NCBI GenBank assembly: GCA_034440575.1
Contig: JAOTOL010001369.1
Span: 415,001-479,000 of the forward strand
DNA: 64,000 nt
Direction: 5' to 3'
Source: Imbricaverruca yamaguchii
Taxonomy: Eukaryota; Arthropoda; Thecostraca; Neoverrucidae
A program made the translations under genes and the position numbers. Under the pieces are notes generated by a model. It did not search any database. It was given only the letters and a program-made list of their open reading frames with translations, and was not told where the DNA came from. Shown piece after piece: positions 35,901 to 48,749 of this stretch; within the stretch, counting starts at the first letter, position 1; every line of letters starts with the position of its first letter.

Positions 35901-38900
35901 CACTACGTGCAGTACGATCAGGGCGAGGACCGCTGGCTGTGCACCCTGCTGCTGCAGAGGGGCTACCGAGTCGAGTACTCGGCCGCCTCGGACGCCTACA
36001 CGCACGCTCCGGAAGGCTTCAACGAGTTCTACAACCAGCGACGCCGTTGGGTGCCATCGACCATGGCCAACATCGTCGACCTGCTGAAGAGTCACAAAAG
36101 AACGGTCAAGATTAACGACAACATATCATCACTGTACATCGCCTACCAGGTGGGTGCCATCTTGCTGAGAGCATTCGCTTATTCACACTCCAGCCAATGT
36201 GACACATGGTGCTTCCGCAGGAGCGATAGCAGCCCGACTGCACAGAGCGCTTCAAAGTTGTCTCTGGGCAATGACCAAAAATAATTGGACATGCATATCT
36301 GGTGTCACACATGTTCAGTTTTGTTTTATGCAGGGCAGTTGTCAAAAGTGTTGTGGGACAGTTTTGTTTCCAGCAAGATGTCATTTTACTGGAATGTTGA
36401 ATAGCTTCTTTTTGCTTCCTCGTCATAGCATAGGAACGCTGTGTGGGCTATGTCTAACTACCCCCAAAATTCCTATGACAATATTATAGGAATGTGCAGA
36501 AGAATGGAGTGGATTGATTTGTTTAGCGCACCGACTCTTTCCAGGTGCGTAAATACATTTCCTCCAATGGTATCCAAGAAAACAGGAAGTAAATTGATTG
36601 TAAAAGATTCTGAGGTGCTCCTCTTTGCGCACTCTTCAGTAAGTATTAACCGATAAATTTCCAGACTCGCTGCCCGTGAGAAAAACTTCAAGATAAGCAT
36701 CATTACTGTTTTACCAACAGGACACAGTTGAGCCTTCTTTAGGCTGATACACTACTAGCCATCTTGAAATCATGATGTGTATTCTAACTGTGAATACGAA
36801 TGCTGGCATTTGGATGTGAATCTGCCTGCCGTGTATCATTAAAAAACGAGTTATTGCTGGGGTGGCTTTATGAACCAGGGTTTTATTGCTAAGCAGAGCT
36901 TGTTGCGTGAAACCTACCCCCCCCGACACCCGATCCATGAATTCCAGCTCAACGGCAGAATTTTAATCGAAAGTGTAACGTGCTGTCAATGCACCAACAC
37001 GGCCGCCCGGTAGCTCGTCCCCAGCCTTATCGGGCCAGCTGCCAACTGACCCTCCCAGCCGGAGGCTAAACGCGAGCGCGTGAAACGACTGGGACCCTGT
37101 GTTGCCGAGACAGGGCAGACCAGTGCAGACCAGCTCTCTGACTAACTGAGCTACCGGGGCGGCTAGTCATGTTGGCTTCCTTAACTTATCGTCTCAATTA
37201 TTTGTGCCTTAGCCTACGTTTTCCTCCTATCCAACCTTTTGACAAGAGTAAGCGTTGGTTTTTAGATAACTTGTCCACCATGAATTGTAGGGCATCGTCC
37301 CGCTGTAGGCAATCTGCCATAATTATTGCGAAGCGATGTCCAGTGATGTCCGCAAGTGGCGTGCTGAAAATGTCACTCTGCGATCGAAATCTCATCACCG
37401 CATCCATAGTTGGCGATTCGGTGTCGGGCCCACGCCAACGGCAACCACCGTAGCAAACTTGTTGAAACGGTCACGCAACACGATCGCAGCGGTTGTCCCA
37501 CACAGCAGATGAGACTGCCCGCTCCTGGAACAGGGTGGTGCGTGACCACCGCGGTCGATGCGCTCCAGACTCCCATAGCCAACTAACTAACACCATTCAA
37601 ACAACCCCCGCAGGTAATGCTGCTGGTCGGAACCATCCTCGGCCCGGGCACCATCTTCCTCATGCTGATCGGCTCCTTCAACGCCGCCTTCGGCATCAGC
37701 AACTGGTACTCGTTGCTGTATAACGCCATCCCGGTCCTGATCTTCATGATAGCCTGCTTCACGGTCGACTCCAAAATCCAGGTTGGTGTACGGCTGTTTC
37801 ATGATGTCATGCCATGAGTCAGTCGATCGGTCAGCGTAGATGACACTTGCTGAACGTGTGGTCTGACGGCTAGGCACTATGCTGTGGTAGCTCTGTGTTA
37901 TGATCTGGCACTTCGGTAGCTCGGCGCTATGATCACACAGCTCAGTGCTATGATCTGGAAATTCGGCACAATGATCTGGCAGCTCGGCGCTATAAAGACA
38001 CAGTTCGGCACTATGATCACACAGCTCGGCACTATAATCTGGCAGCTCGCTGCTATGATCTGGCAGCTCGGTGCTATGATCTGACAGCTCGGCGCTATGA
38101 TGTGGCAGCTCGGTGCAATGGTGCGAATGGATGTCATCGCCAGATAGCATGTTTATTGCACGGCACAAAGTTCATCTGATACTGGTGTCTGTGTGCGCTT
38201 CAGCTCATGATAGCACAGCTCCTGACGGCTGTCTACACCATCGTCATGGTGATCGTGGTCGTGGGTCTGGCGCTGCAGTTCGCCGAGGAGGGCTTCGAGT
38301 CGCCGACGGCTATATTCTTCATGGCAACGATGGGAAGCTTCGTGATCACCGGTGATCTTCCAGAATGTGGCTCATTCGTGTGACAGTGTCACTTCCAGTA
38401 GGGTGCCGGTGATTTTGCCAGTTGCACACGCTTTTGTATCGTCACTGATGTGACTGTCTAACTCGCTGGCTTTTGTGTTCAGCAAAAGAGAACACACACA
38501 CAGCCATTGCACGGGACACACACAGTCATCACCACGGGACACACACAGCCATCACCACGGGACACACACAACCATCACCACGGGACACACACAACCATCA
38601 CCACGGGACACACACAACCATCACCACGGGACACACACAACCATCACCACGGGACACACAGTCATCACCACGGGACACACACAACCATCACCACGGGACA
38701 CACACAACCATCACCACGGGACACACACAGCCATCACCACGGGACACACACAACCATCACCACGGGACACACACAGCCATCACCACACGGGACACACACA
38801 ACCATCACCACGGGACACACACACACATCACCACGGGACACACAACCATCACCACGGGACACACACAGCCATCACCACGGGACACACACAACCATCACCA

Positions 38901-41900
38901 CGGGACACACACAACCATCACCACGGGACACACACAGCCATCACCACGGGACACACACAGTCATCACCACGGGACACACACAGCCATCACCACGGGACAC
39001 ACACAGCCATCACCACGGGACACACACAGCCATCACCACGGGACACACACAACCATCACCACGGGACACACACAGCCATCACCACGGGACACACACAACC
39101 ATCACCACGGGACACACACAACCATCACCACGGGGCACACACAGCCATCACCACGGGACACACACAACCATCACCAGGGACACACACAGCCATCACCACG
39201 GGACACACACAGCCATCACCACGGGACACACACAGCCATCACCACGGGACACACGGGACACACACAGTCATCACCACGGGACACACAACCATCACCACGG
39301 GACACACACAACCATCACCACGGGACACACACAACCATCACCACGGGACACACACAGCCATCACCACGGGACACACACAACCATCACCACGGGACACACA
39401 CAGTCATCACCACGGGACACACACAACCATCACCACGGGACACACACAACCATCACCACGGGACACACACAGCCATCACCACGGGACACACACAACCATC
39501 ACCAGACACACACAACCATCACCACGGGACACACACAACCATCACCACGGGACACACACAACCATCACCACGGGACACACACAGTCATCACCACACACAG
39601 CCATCACCACGGGACACACACAACCATCACCACGGGACACACACAACCATCACCACGGGACACACACAGCCATCACCACGGGACACACACAACCATCACC
39701 ACGGACACACGGGACACACACAACCATCACCACGGGACACACAAGCCATCACCACACACACACCATCACCACGGGACACACACAGTCATCACCACGGGAC
39801 ACACACAAGCCATCACCACGGGACACACACAACCATCACCACGGGACACACACAACCATCACCACGGGACACACACAGCCATCACCACGGGACACACACA
39901 ACCATCACCACGGGACACACACAAGCCATCACCACGGGACACACACAGCCATCACCACGACCACGGGACACACACAGTCATCACCACGGGACACACACAG
40001 TCATCACCACGGGACACACACAACCATCACCACGGGACACACACAGTCATCACCACGGGACACACACACATCACACAACCATCACCACGGGACACACACA
40101 ACCATCACCACGGGACACACACAACCATCACCACGGGACACACACAACCATCACCACGGGACACACACAGTCATCACCACGGGACACACACAGCCATCAC
40201 CACGGGACACACAACCATCACCACGGGACACACACAACCATCACCACGGGACCATCACACACAGCCATCACCACGGGACACACACAGCCATCACCACGGG
40301 ACACACACAAGCCATCACCACGGGACACACACAGCCAGTCACGGGACACACAACCATCACCACGGGACACACACAGCCATCACCACGGGACACACACAAC
40401 CATCACCACGGGACACACACAACCATCACCACGGGACACACACAACCATCACCACGGGACACACACAACCATCACCACGGGACACACACAGCCATCACCA
40501 CGGGACACACACAGCCATCACCACGGGACACACACAGCCATCACCACGGGACACACACAGCCATCACCACGGGACACACACATCACCACGGGACACACAC
40601 AACCATCACCACGGGACACACACAGTCATCACCACGGGACACACACAACCATCACCACGGGACACACACAGCCATCACACGGGACACGTTTGTTCGAAGT
40701 CATTAAATGCGGCACTAAGAGAAAGTTCAATGTTCTATCTAGGTGCGCAGGCAAGTGGCGACCAGCACTGAAAGCTAACCGCGGCTGCCAAGGAGCGCGA
40801 CATGCAGCAACACTGATTTATTTATTTATTTATTTATTTCGCAATACATGTCCTCCACGTGCAGTGGCTGTTATGGACAGACTTGGCTGGCCGTGTGTCA
40901 CTATTCCTTATTAGGAGCATTGGCACGATACGTATAAGCGAGATACTGCTAGAAAGGAGACACGAAGACTTCAAAAGCACGCAGCACGGAGCAGGATGTC
41001 GATACTTCTTGGAGAAGGATGTCGATTCAGTGTCCAGAAAGTGGTCTTTTCCACCCTATTTGACGAATAATTTATAACTGCGCCCATTGCAGCGGCGATG
41101 CACCCGCTCGAGTTCTACTGCCTGCCGGCGCTGTTCGTGTACTACGTCACGGTGCCCAGCATGTACTTCCTGCTGATCGTGTACAGCTTCACCAACATGA
41201 ACAACGTCACCTGGGGCACACGCGAGGTGGCCGTCACCACCGGAAACAGCAAGGAGGTGAGCCAACTGAGTTGCCGCCGCAGCCGGACTCCCGTGTTTGT
41301 CGAGGCATGAACGGCCAATCAGGACTCTCAGTATTAGGCATGCACATGCACGGCACAGTACTGCCTAGGAATCCTCAGGCATGTATGATGGTTTGAGCAA
41401 TGGATGATAGCTTGTAGGGGGAGACAGTGCTTGCGGCAAGGATACTGTTGAATCCGTGCTTGGAAGAGTGTGAAGAGTCCCTGCAACTTATACCGTGCCT
41501 GTTTCTACTTGGAACTTTGTGAATTCAATCAGGGGCGGATCCAGAAGTCCGGCTTGGTGGAGGAAATTCAATAAATTTCCTCCGATTTATCAAATGATCA
41601 GCCGTCAACAGCGACCGTTAATAGCGACTCCGCGAGTGACATGGCGAGTGACACGACGAGTGACACCACGAGTGACACCGCTAGCCATCACCGTCACTTC
41701 CAAACCAGGCTGCAGAAGCGCAGAAGAAGGCTCTGGAGGCGGCCAAGAAGCAGCCGGGAGGGATCCTCGGCTTCCTGCACCAGTTCAACACGATCAACAA
41801 AGAGGAGGACGCTTCGGTGGACTTCTCGCTGGGCAACGTGTTCAGGCTCATGTGCTGCACCCGTCCCAAGACCGACGAGACGAAACAGCAGCTAACGCGC

Positions 41901-44900
41901 ATCGCCGACTCCATCGAGGGGATCAACAGGCGCATGGACACGCTGGAAAGGTATGTGTGGGCGTGGTGGGTTTGTGAACGGAGAAAACGTGAATATGTTG
42001 CACAAGATGACGTGCTAAGTATGCTATGAATCCCTGTTCACCACGTTTTAATAACTTGATATGCGATGTGGTTTAATTTTGTTTCATTGCATTCGCTGCG
42101 TTGATGCCAGCAGTATCACCTGACCGCACGGCAGCAATATAGTTTTATTTCTAAATATGCTAGAAATATGCTAACTCTACTCAAATGTTCGACTGCCCGA
42201 CTCCTATTGGATATCATTTTAACGAAACATTGTGACTTCTGGGAACTACAAATAACTTTAGTACAACTCTTCTCCTGGGGTGAGGTATCAAGACTGAACT
42301 GGACTTCACCTCGATGTGTTGGTGTTGGTGTGTCGATGTGTTGGCAGTGATCCAAGTCTGACCCGGTGACCTCGTCTGAACCGGTGACTTTATCTGATCC
42401 AGTGAACTCGTCTGACCCGGTGGCCTCGACTGACCCGGTGGCCTGGTCTGACCCGATGGCCTCGTCTGACCCTGTGACCTCGACTGACCCGGTGGCCTCA
42501 TCTGACCCGGTGGCCTCGACTGACCCTGTGATCTCGACTGGCCCGGTGGCCTCGACTGACCCTGTGACCTCGACTGACCCGGTGGCCTCATCTGACCCGG
42601 TGGCCTCGACTGACCCTGTGATCTCGACTTGCCCGGTGGCCTCGACTGACCCGGTGGCCTCGACTGACCCGGCGACCTCATCTGACCCGGCGACCTCATC
42701 TGACCGCCAGCGGCGGGATGACACGCCGGCGCACCACCAGCCGCAGCTCGCTGCGCAGCGCGGCCATGAGCACCCTGAAGGAGACGGATGGCTCCGAGGA
42801 GGACTTCACCTCGGACGCCTGCAGTGACGTCACCGAAGGTTCTGCGCAGCCGCCTCACGGTGCCAGCCGCCTGCGGTCCCTCGGCGCTGTCGGACGTCGC
42901 ATGGGAATCAGGGGGGTCGAGATCATACCGTCAACCTGACAACACTGACAGCTCTCGCCCGCGGACGGACCAAGGTTTCCCTGGCGGAAAATCCCGGCGA
43001 CGGCCCCGTCAGGAAGTATTTTATTGGTATCAAAAGTATTTTTGGAAAGGCATCGAAGACAATTGCACGTCACCCGGGGAGGAATTCAGGAGGATTGTTG
43101 TCAGGCATATTGTCCCCAGGGCAGTGTTTGCCGGAGCTCTGCTGTTGAGCGTCTGCTGAGAATAGCGTGGGAGACGCGTCGACCCAGACCCGCGGCTCGG
43201 ATCTCGCTTCCGTTTGGGGGCTAGTCAGGTCGTTTGATGACTCGGCCACAGACACCGCGTGTTAATGTTTTCGTTGTAAGATTCCACCTGCAAAGCACAT
43301 CTTCCGGTGAGATGGAGATAGTGCATGGCAAACGATGTCGTCGGAAGATGTCAGAGCAGCCAAAAGAGCCTCCACAAGGCAATACGGCTGCCTGAGCCTG
43401 TGTCACATTCACAATGCGCACACACCTTGCACAGACATCATTTCCATAAGAGGCGCAACCAAGGGGAGGGGATCAGAGGTCCGACTCCAGTAAAGCCGGA
43501 CTGAGCCCGGGTCCTGTCTCGGCCCTTCTGAACCAAGAATGCACAGAACAACTGCAAAAATGGCGATTATTCAGCCACGCAGATCCATTTTTTTTCGAGC
43601 GCTTCGCGTGCCGAAAGCGTTCTCTGCTGCACGGCATTTTTTTGGTCGGGCCTTCCAAAGAAAATCCAGCCTGCGACTGTGATTCCCATCATCAAGTTTC
43701 GACAGAACCTCACCGAGCATTGACCTGCCGTGAGCTCCTCACTCGAAGCGATTCCGGTGCGAACCTGACCAGGTCCAGTGGTGATCTTCTGCACGGCGTG
43801 GTGCCCCACCACATCAGCAACGTCGCGCGGCACAGCCACCCTGACAGTACCCTAGCGGTCAGCTAGGAAGCTCGGTTGTATTGGCACGCCACCGCGCCCG
43901 AGTTTGTTTGTTTATTGGACGGCTCACGACGCACTGTATGCACATTCACGGCTAATGGCGCCGCCCACACGGTGTCGCCGGTGGGCCGAGGGGTTGGTAA
44001 ATGTCCCGAGCGGCGCTAGTGTCGAACCCGGGACCTTTGGTACCCATGGCCCGTCACCCTAGCCACTCGGCCAGCCGCGGCCCACCGCGCCGGAGTGTGA
44101 CGACACGGAACACCCCGTCGCCAACGTCGCGCCATCCTCGCACTTGGTCTCCGTGACGCTCGAGCTCACTGCCAACCGGTTTGACTCCGCGCGCGTGACG
44201 GCGACGATGATATGACGTGGTCGGATGGCGTTGCTTATTCCCAGCAGAAAATGTCGCTTCATGTTGCAATGATTATTACAACATTGCACCCATTGTGGAC
44301 GTGCCTTCCTAGTGCTTCCTGGATTTAATATGCGACGTATTATATTTATTCTACGCTGGGAGTGTTCAAGCGATGTTTGTGCATTAATCCCTTCCCCAAC
44401 ACGAACCAATTTTATAGATCGACCCGGTGGCGGTGATGCAGGCAGATACCGAGCATGACCTGTTGTTCTGTGTGCATCTACATGCCAAATGTAGATGAGG
44501 AGTGAACTAGGTTTGCATCACTAGCGGATATGAGGGGCATAGGGGTTTGAGACCTTCAGAATGTCGAATGTGGGGAGAATCACTACTTATCACAAAGGGT
44601 AGATTTAGATTCGCGCCTCCTCATGGTTGGGGATGCTAATCGTCCACTATCCACATGATCCACGGTAGGGAAAGAAGTACACGCAAGTGCAATAAAACTG
44701 AATTGAATCAAGGTATTCCAGATACACGCTCCTAAATATGATGCAGTTCCTATCATTAAGCTACCTCCGAGCAAGCGAAGCAATTTCGGCTCTGCAAGAA
44801 CCAATTTGCTTTTGCCAGAATTGAGATGCCATCTGCGATTAGCAGATTATTTATTTCATCACATCTTGCCTATGCTGCTTCCGGTTATGTCGCAAAACCT

Positions 44901-45349
44901 CGGTAGTCCTTGGAATCTCACTACCCACGCATGGTAGCTATGACCACTGACATGTACACATATGCATATAGATAAGTGGGTGCGTATGAACACGGGCAGG
45001 GCTGATGAACACATTGGTGTGCTGTTCTTACCGTGGTCAAATGTGACCATTATCCGGAGCGAAACCGACTATGGAAAATGTTTACCCCCAGACCAAACTG
45101 TCATCAAGAACAGGGATCTCCTGAAGAATCCACTGTGGATTGAAGATACCTTGTTCGCGGACAAAGGGAATTTTGAGCTGCTCTCGCAAAACGAGATCGA
45201 GTTCTGGAACGAGCTCATTCGTCTCTACCTGTTCCCGCTGATTGAAAACAGCGATGAGAAGGTAGCACCTTACTTTCTCTCTCCCCTTTCTCTTCCTCCC
45301 TCCCTCCCTCCCTCCCTCCCTCCCTCTCTCTCTCCCTCTCTGTATTTTT

Positions 45350-45426
<77 letters not shown>

Positions 45427-48400
45427 CTCTCTCTTTCTCACACACACGATCACTCGTGACACATGTATAACGGATCAAGTTGATGTCTGCTCGTGCTCAT
45501 TATTTCAAAGTAAACAACATACCCGCACAATTGTTTGATCAACGAGAGTATCCAAGGCAAGTCTCTCAATGGTCATCACAAATTAGCACCAACGAACCGT
45601 TGCGCATTGTGATTCTTACGCATGGGCGTCGCAACGGTGGGGGGTGGGGAAGGGGGACGCGTCGCCCCCAAACTTCGTGAAGTTTAGCACCCATGGCTTT
45701 GCGTGAAAAACGGACATAAGTACCCTCATATCCAAAATCTATGGCGATGCCCAAGCTTACGGTGATGATTTGCGATCGTCAAATTGCCTGCTTTGAGCTG
45801 CCTCTGAAGCGGACTTGACGTTTGAATGGCACATACGAGGTCTGTTTAAACTGTATCCGACCTTTGGCCGGAAAATATATATTACGTACCTGACGGGATT
45901 GGGATCCTAATCCCCTTCAAAGTAGGCCCCTTGCGCCTGCACACACTTAGCCCACCGATCCTTCCACTGCCGAAAACACTTCTGGAAGGCTTCTATTGGA
46001 ACTGTGTTCATCTCCGCACTCGCGCTTTGCATTATCAGTCCCCACTGTAAAAACGGGATCCTTTCAATGGCGTCTTCAACTTCGGAAACAACCAGAAGTC
46101 GCTAGGACTTCTGGGGAGTTGGGTTCACGAGTGAAATTCCATGTTTGAACAAGTTCCTCGTATGTTCGCGTCATTATTTGCATGCCATCTGATGAGGAGA
46201 ACCAGAATCGGCAACTCCGCCGCATGCGGAAACTTCACCGACCTCTGGCTCGTCCGACCACAGAAGCGCATTGCGGCCGAGCTGGACAACCTGCGCACCA
46301 CCGTCTGCTTCTTCTTCACCATGGTCAACCTGCTCTTCATCACGGCCATCTTCATCCTCCAGCTGCACCAGGACGAGCTCCACCTCAACTGGCCACTCGG
46401 CGTGCAGAATTTCATCACCTACAGCGAGAACTCTGTTGGCAGAAAGGTGGGTGTGAGCGGTCGCCATCCGTTGCTGACTGGCGTGTGGAAGCTCAGATGA
46501 TGCTGGCAGCGCCGCCCGGCTCAAATGCACCGTGCAATGCTGTTGCTGACGTAAGCCGTCGCAGTGGCCAAATTCGAGTGTGTCAAAGGGAGCCGGTGCG
46601 GTAATGGAGACAATTCAAAGCCTGCCTTGCCCGATAGCTGGAATGCGACCGCTATCGTTAACTTTTCGGTGTCATGGTCATGCTTGTAGATATCGATGCT
46701 GAGCTTGTTAGGGAAGATTAGATGGTGTGTGTTCGATCAGGAATTCAAGCATATGATCGAGGATATTTCAAGCCAAGTGATTTCAAGCCGGTCAAGCTAC
46801 GCCAATATAATGAAAATAATCAAATTATTGAACCAGTTTTGTTTATGCTGATCTCGACGTGGCGTTGTCGACTTTGTTGGCTTGTGCGATTCAATCAGCA
46901 TGTGTAATTCTTGCCCACTTTGTTTGTAAAGTACTTTTAGAGTTCCATGTAGCGTGAAGATAGGGTGTGCTCGTTTTGTAATTATTTTACCGGCTCAGCA
47001 GGGTGACAGTCACGCAAAGATAGCGGGAGGCCCAGCGGAACGATCTAGTCTCGGGTCAGTTGTCGCGTTCCCTCCGGTCCCACCATTGTGTGCGCTAATC
47101 ACCGCCATGCAATCTTGCAGATACTGATCAGCAAGAACTACCTACCGCTGGAGCCGATCGGATTTGTATTCGTGCTGTTCTTCGCGCTGATTCTGGTGAT
47201 TCAGTTCACGGCCATGATGTTTCACCGCTTCGGCACCATCTCCCACATCCTCTCCCTGGTCTCATTGGACTGGTTCTCCCGGGTAAGATCCAAATATATG
47301 CGTAAACAGTTTTGCGGTGAAAAATTAAATTGCGGTGCTTGCCAGATGTTACTTTTCTGGCGAGGAATTGTCTTCAGAAATATCTCAGACCGAACAGCAG
47401 CTTCACTCCACGTCGCTAGTACTTTACACGTTCTTGGATAACCGGAATCACCAAACGTCTGCTCACAGGAGTGTCAATCATGCTTTCTGCCGTTGTGGAA
47501 GTGGTTGCACACGCAGAAGATTGCCTGGAGCCGCGCTGGTGTCCTCAGGGTCCGCGAACTGGCGAGGAGCTGCTCCAGACGGACGGCCTGAAGATGGTCA
47601 AGGACATGCAGCGGCTCAAGGACAGAAAGGACTCGACGGAAAGCTCCAACAAGCTGGAGCGTCGTCAGACAATTCATCGACTCCTAGACGAGCGCAAATC
47701 CAAGAAGATCACCTTCTCGTTGGATGACAACTTTCAGAAGCGCTACGAGGAAATTGAGAACCTGAACGAGAATGGTAAGCACAAAAATGGCGAAAGTCCT
47801 ACGGAGAGCTGCATTATATTCCATTTGTCACCCAAAAACAAACATATTCCTTCAGGATGCTTTCTTTGAAGTGACGAAAGTGTACACTAAAGTTTACACT
47901 TTAAAGTTTACACTTTGAAATTATGATTAATGCTAATCGAACCGTGTTGCGTAGTAACAATAGCAACAACATCAACAACGGTATCCGATATCACGAAGAC
48001 AATATTGGCATTAAATAGACTTCAACACAACTGAACGGATGCACTAAGACATTAGATGGAGACGCACTCACTAGGTCGGGAGTGAGTGCGACTAGCCCAA
48101 GGGTAAGTTCCCGTCTCACAATCGAAAAATTGTGGGTCCCTGGGGGACCACCTGTCGCCACTCTTCACCCGCGACCAATCGTCATAAGAGATTGGCAATG
48201 CTATCTGACTAAACGGTCTACATGTCGTGAAAACTAATAGCTAATCACTTGTTTTGTTTTCTGTAATTACAGCCGATATGGTTAGAGTTTCCCAGCTTGA
48301 ATACCTTCTCAACGACGTTATTTACAAAACGGTACAGCACAGCGCAAACCATGGGCGTGACGGGGATTTGAAGGTTTTGCATTATTTATGCATTGCCATT

Positions 48401-48687
48401 GTTGCATTGTTGCGTCGTCATTTATGTATTGTTGTTCAATGCTTGTTCTTGCCATGAATATATTCGCTGATGATATATTATTTTAGCTTGTGTGCCAGGT
48501 GCCTTGCAGCCAGCACCAAATGTTATAAAAACCAATAAATCTCTAAGATGACCACCAGAAAGCAAATTCGATCGACTTACCGTTGTCACCTGCGCAAAAT
48601 TGTCGCCCTTAGAACTGACAAATGATCGCTTAGGCTTGCTTATTACATTAAGCTGGTGGGAATGATGCCACTGCATATACCATATAA

Positions 48688-48749
<62 letters not shown>

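Noticed and set aside
34995..36095. 366-codon minus-strand ORF
   Set aside because: It lies exactly antisense to the chitin synthase catalytic exon and reflects its GC-rich third positions.
38473..40914. Open frames of 743-813 codons rich in His, Thr and Pro
   Set aside because: They are three frames of one 23-bp tandem repeat; frames rotate because 23 is not a multiple of three.
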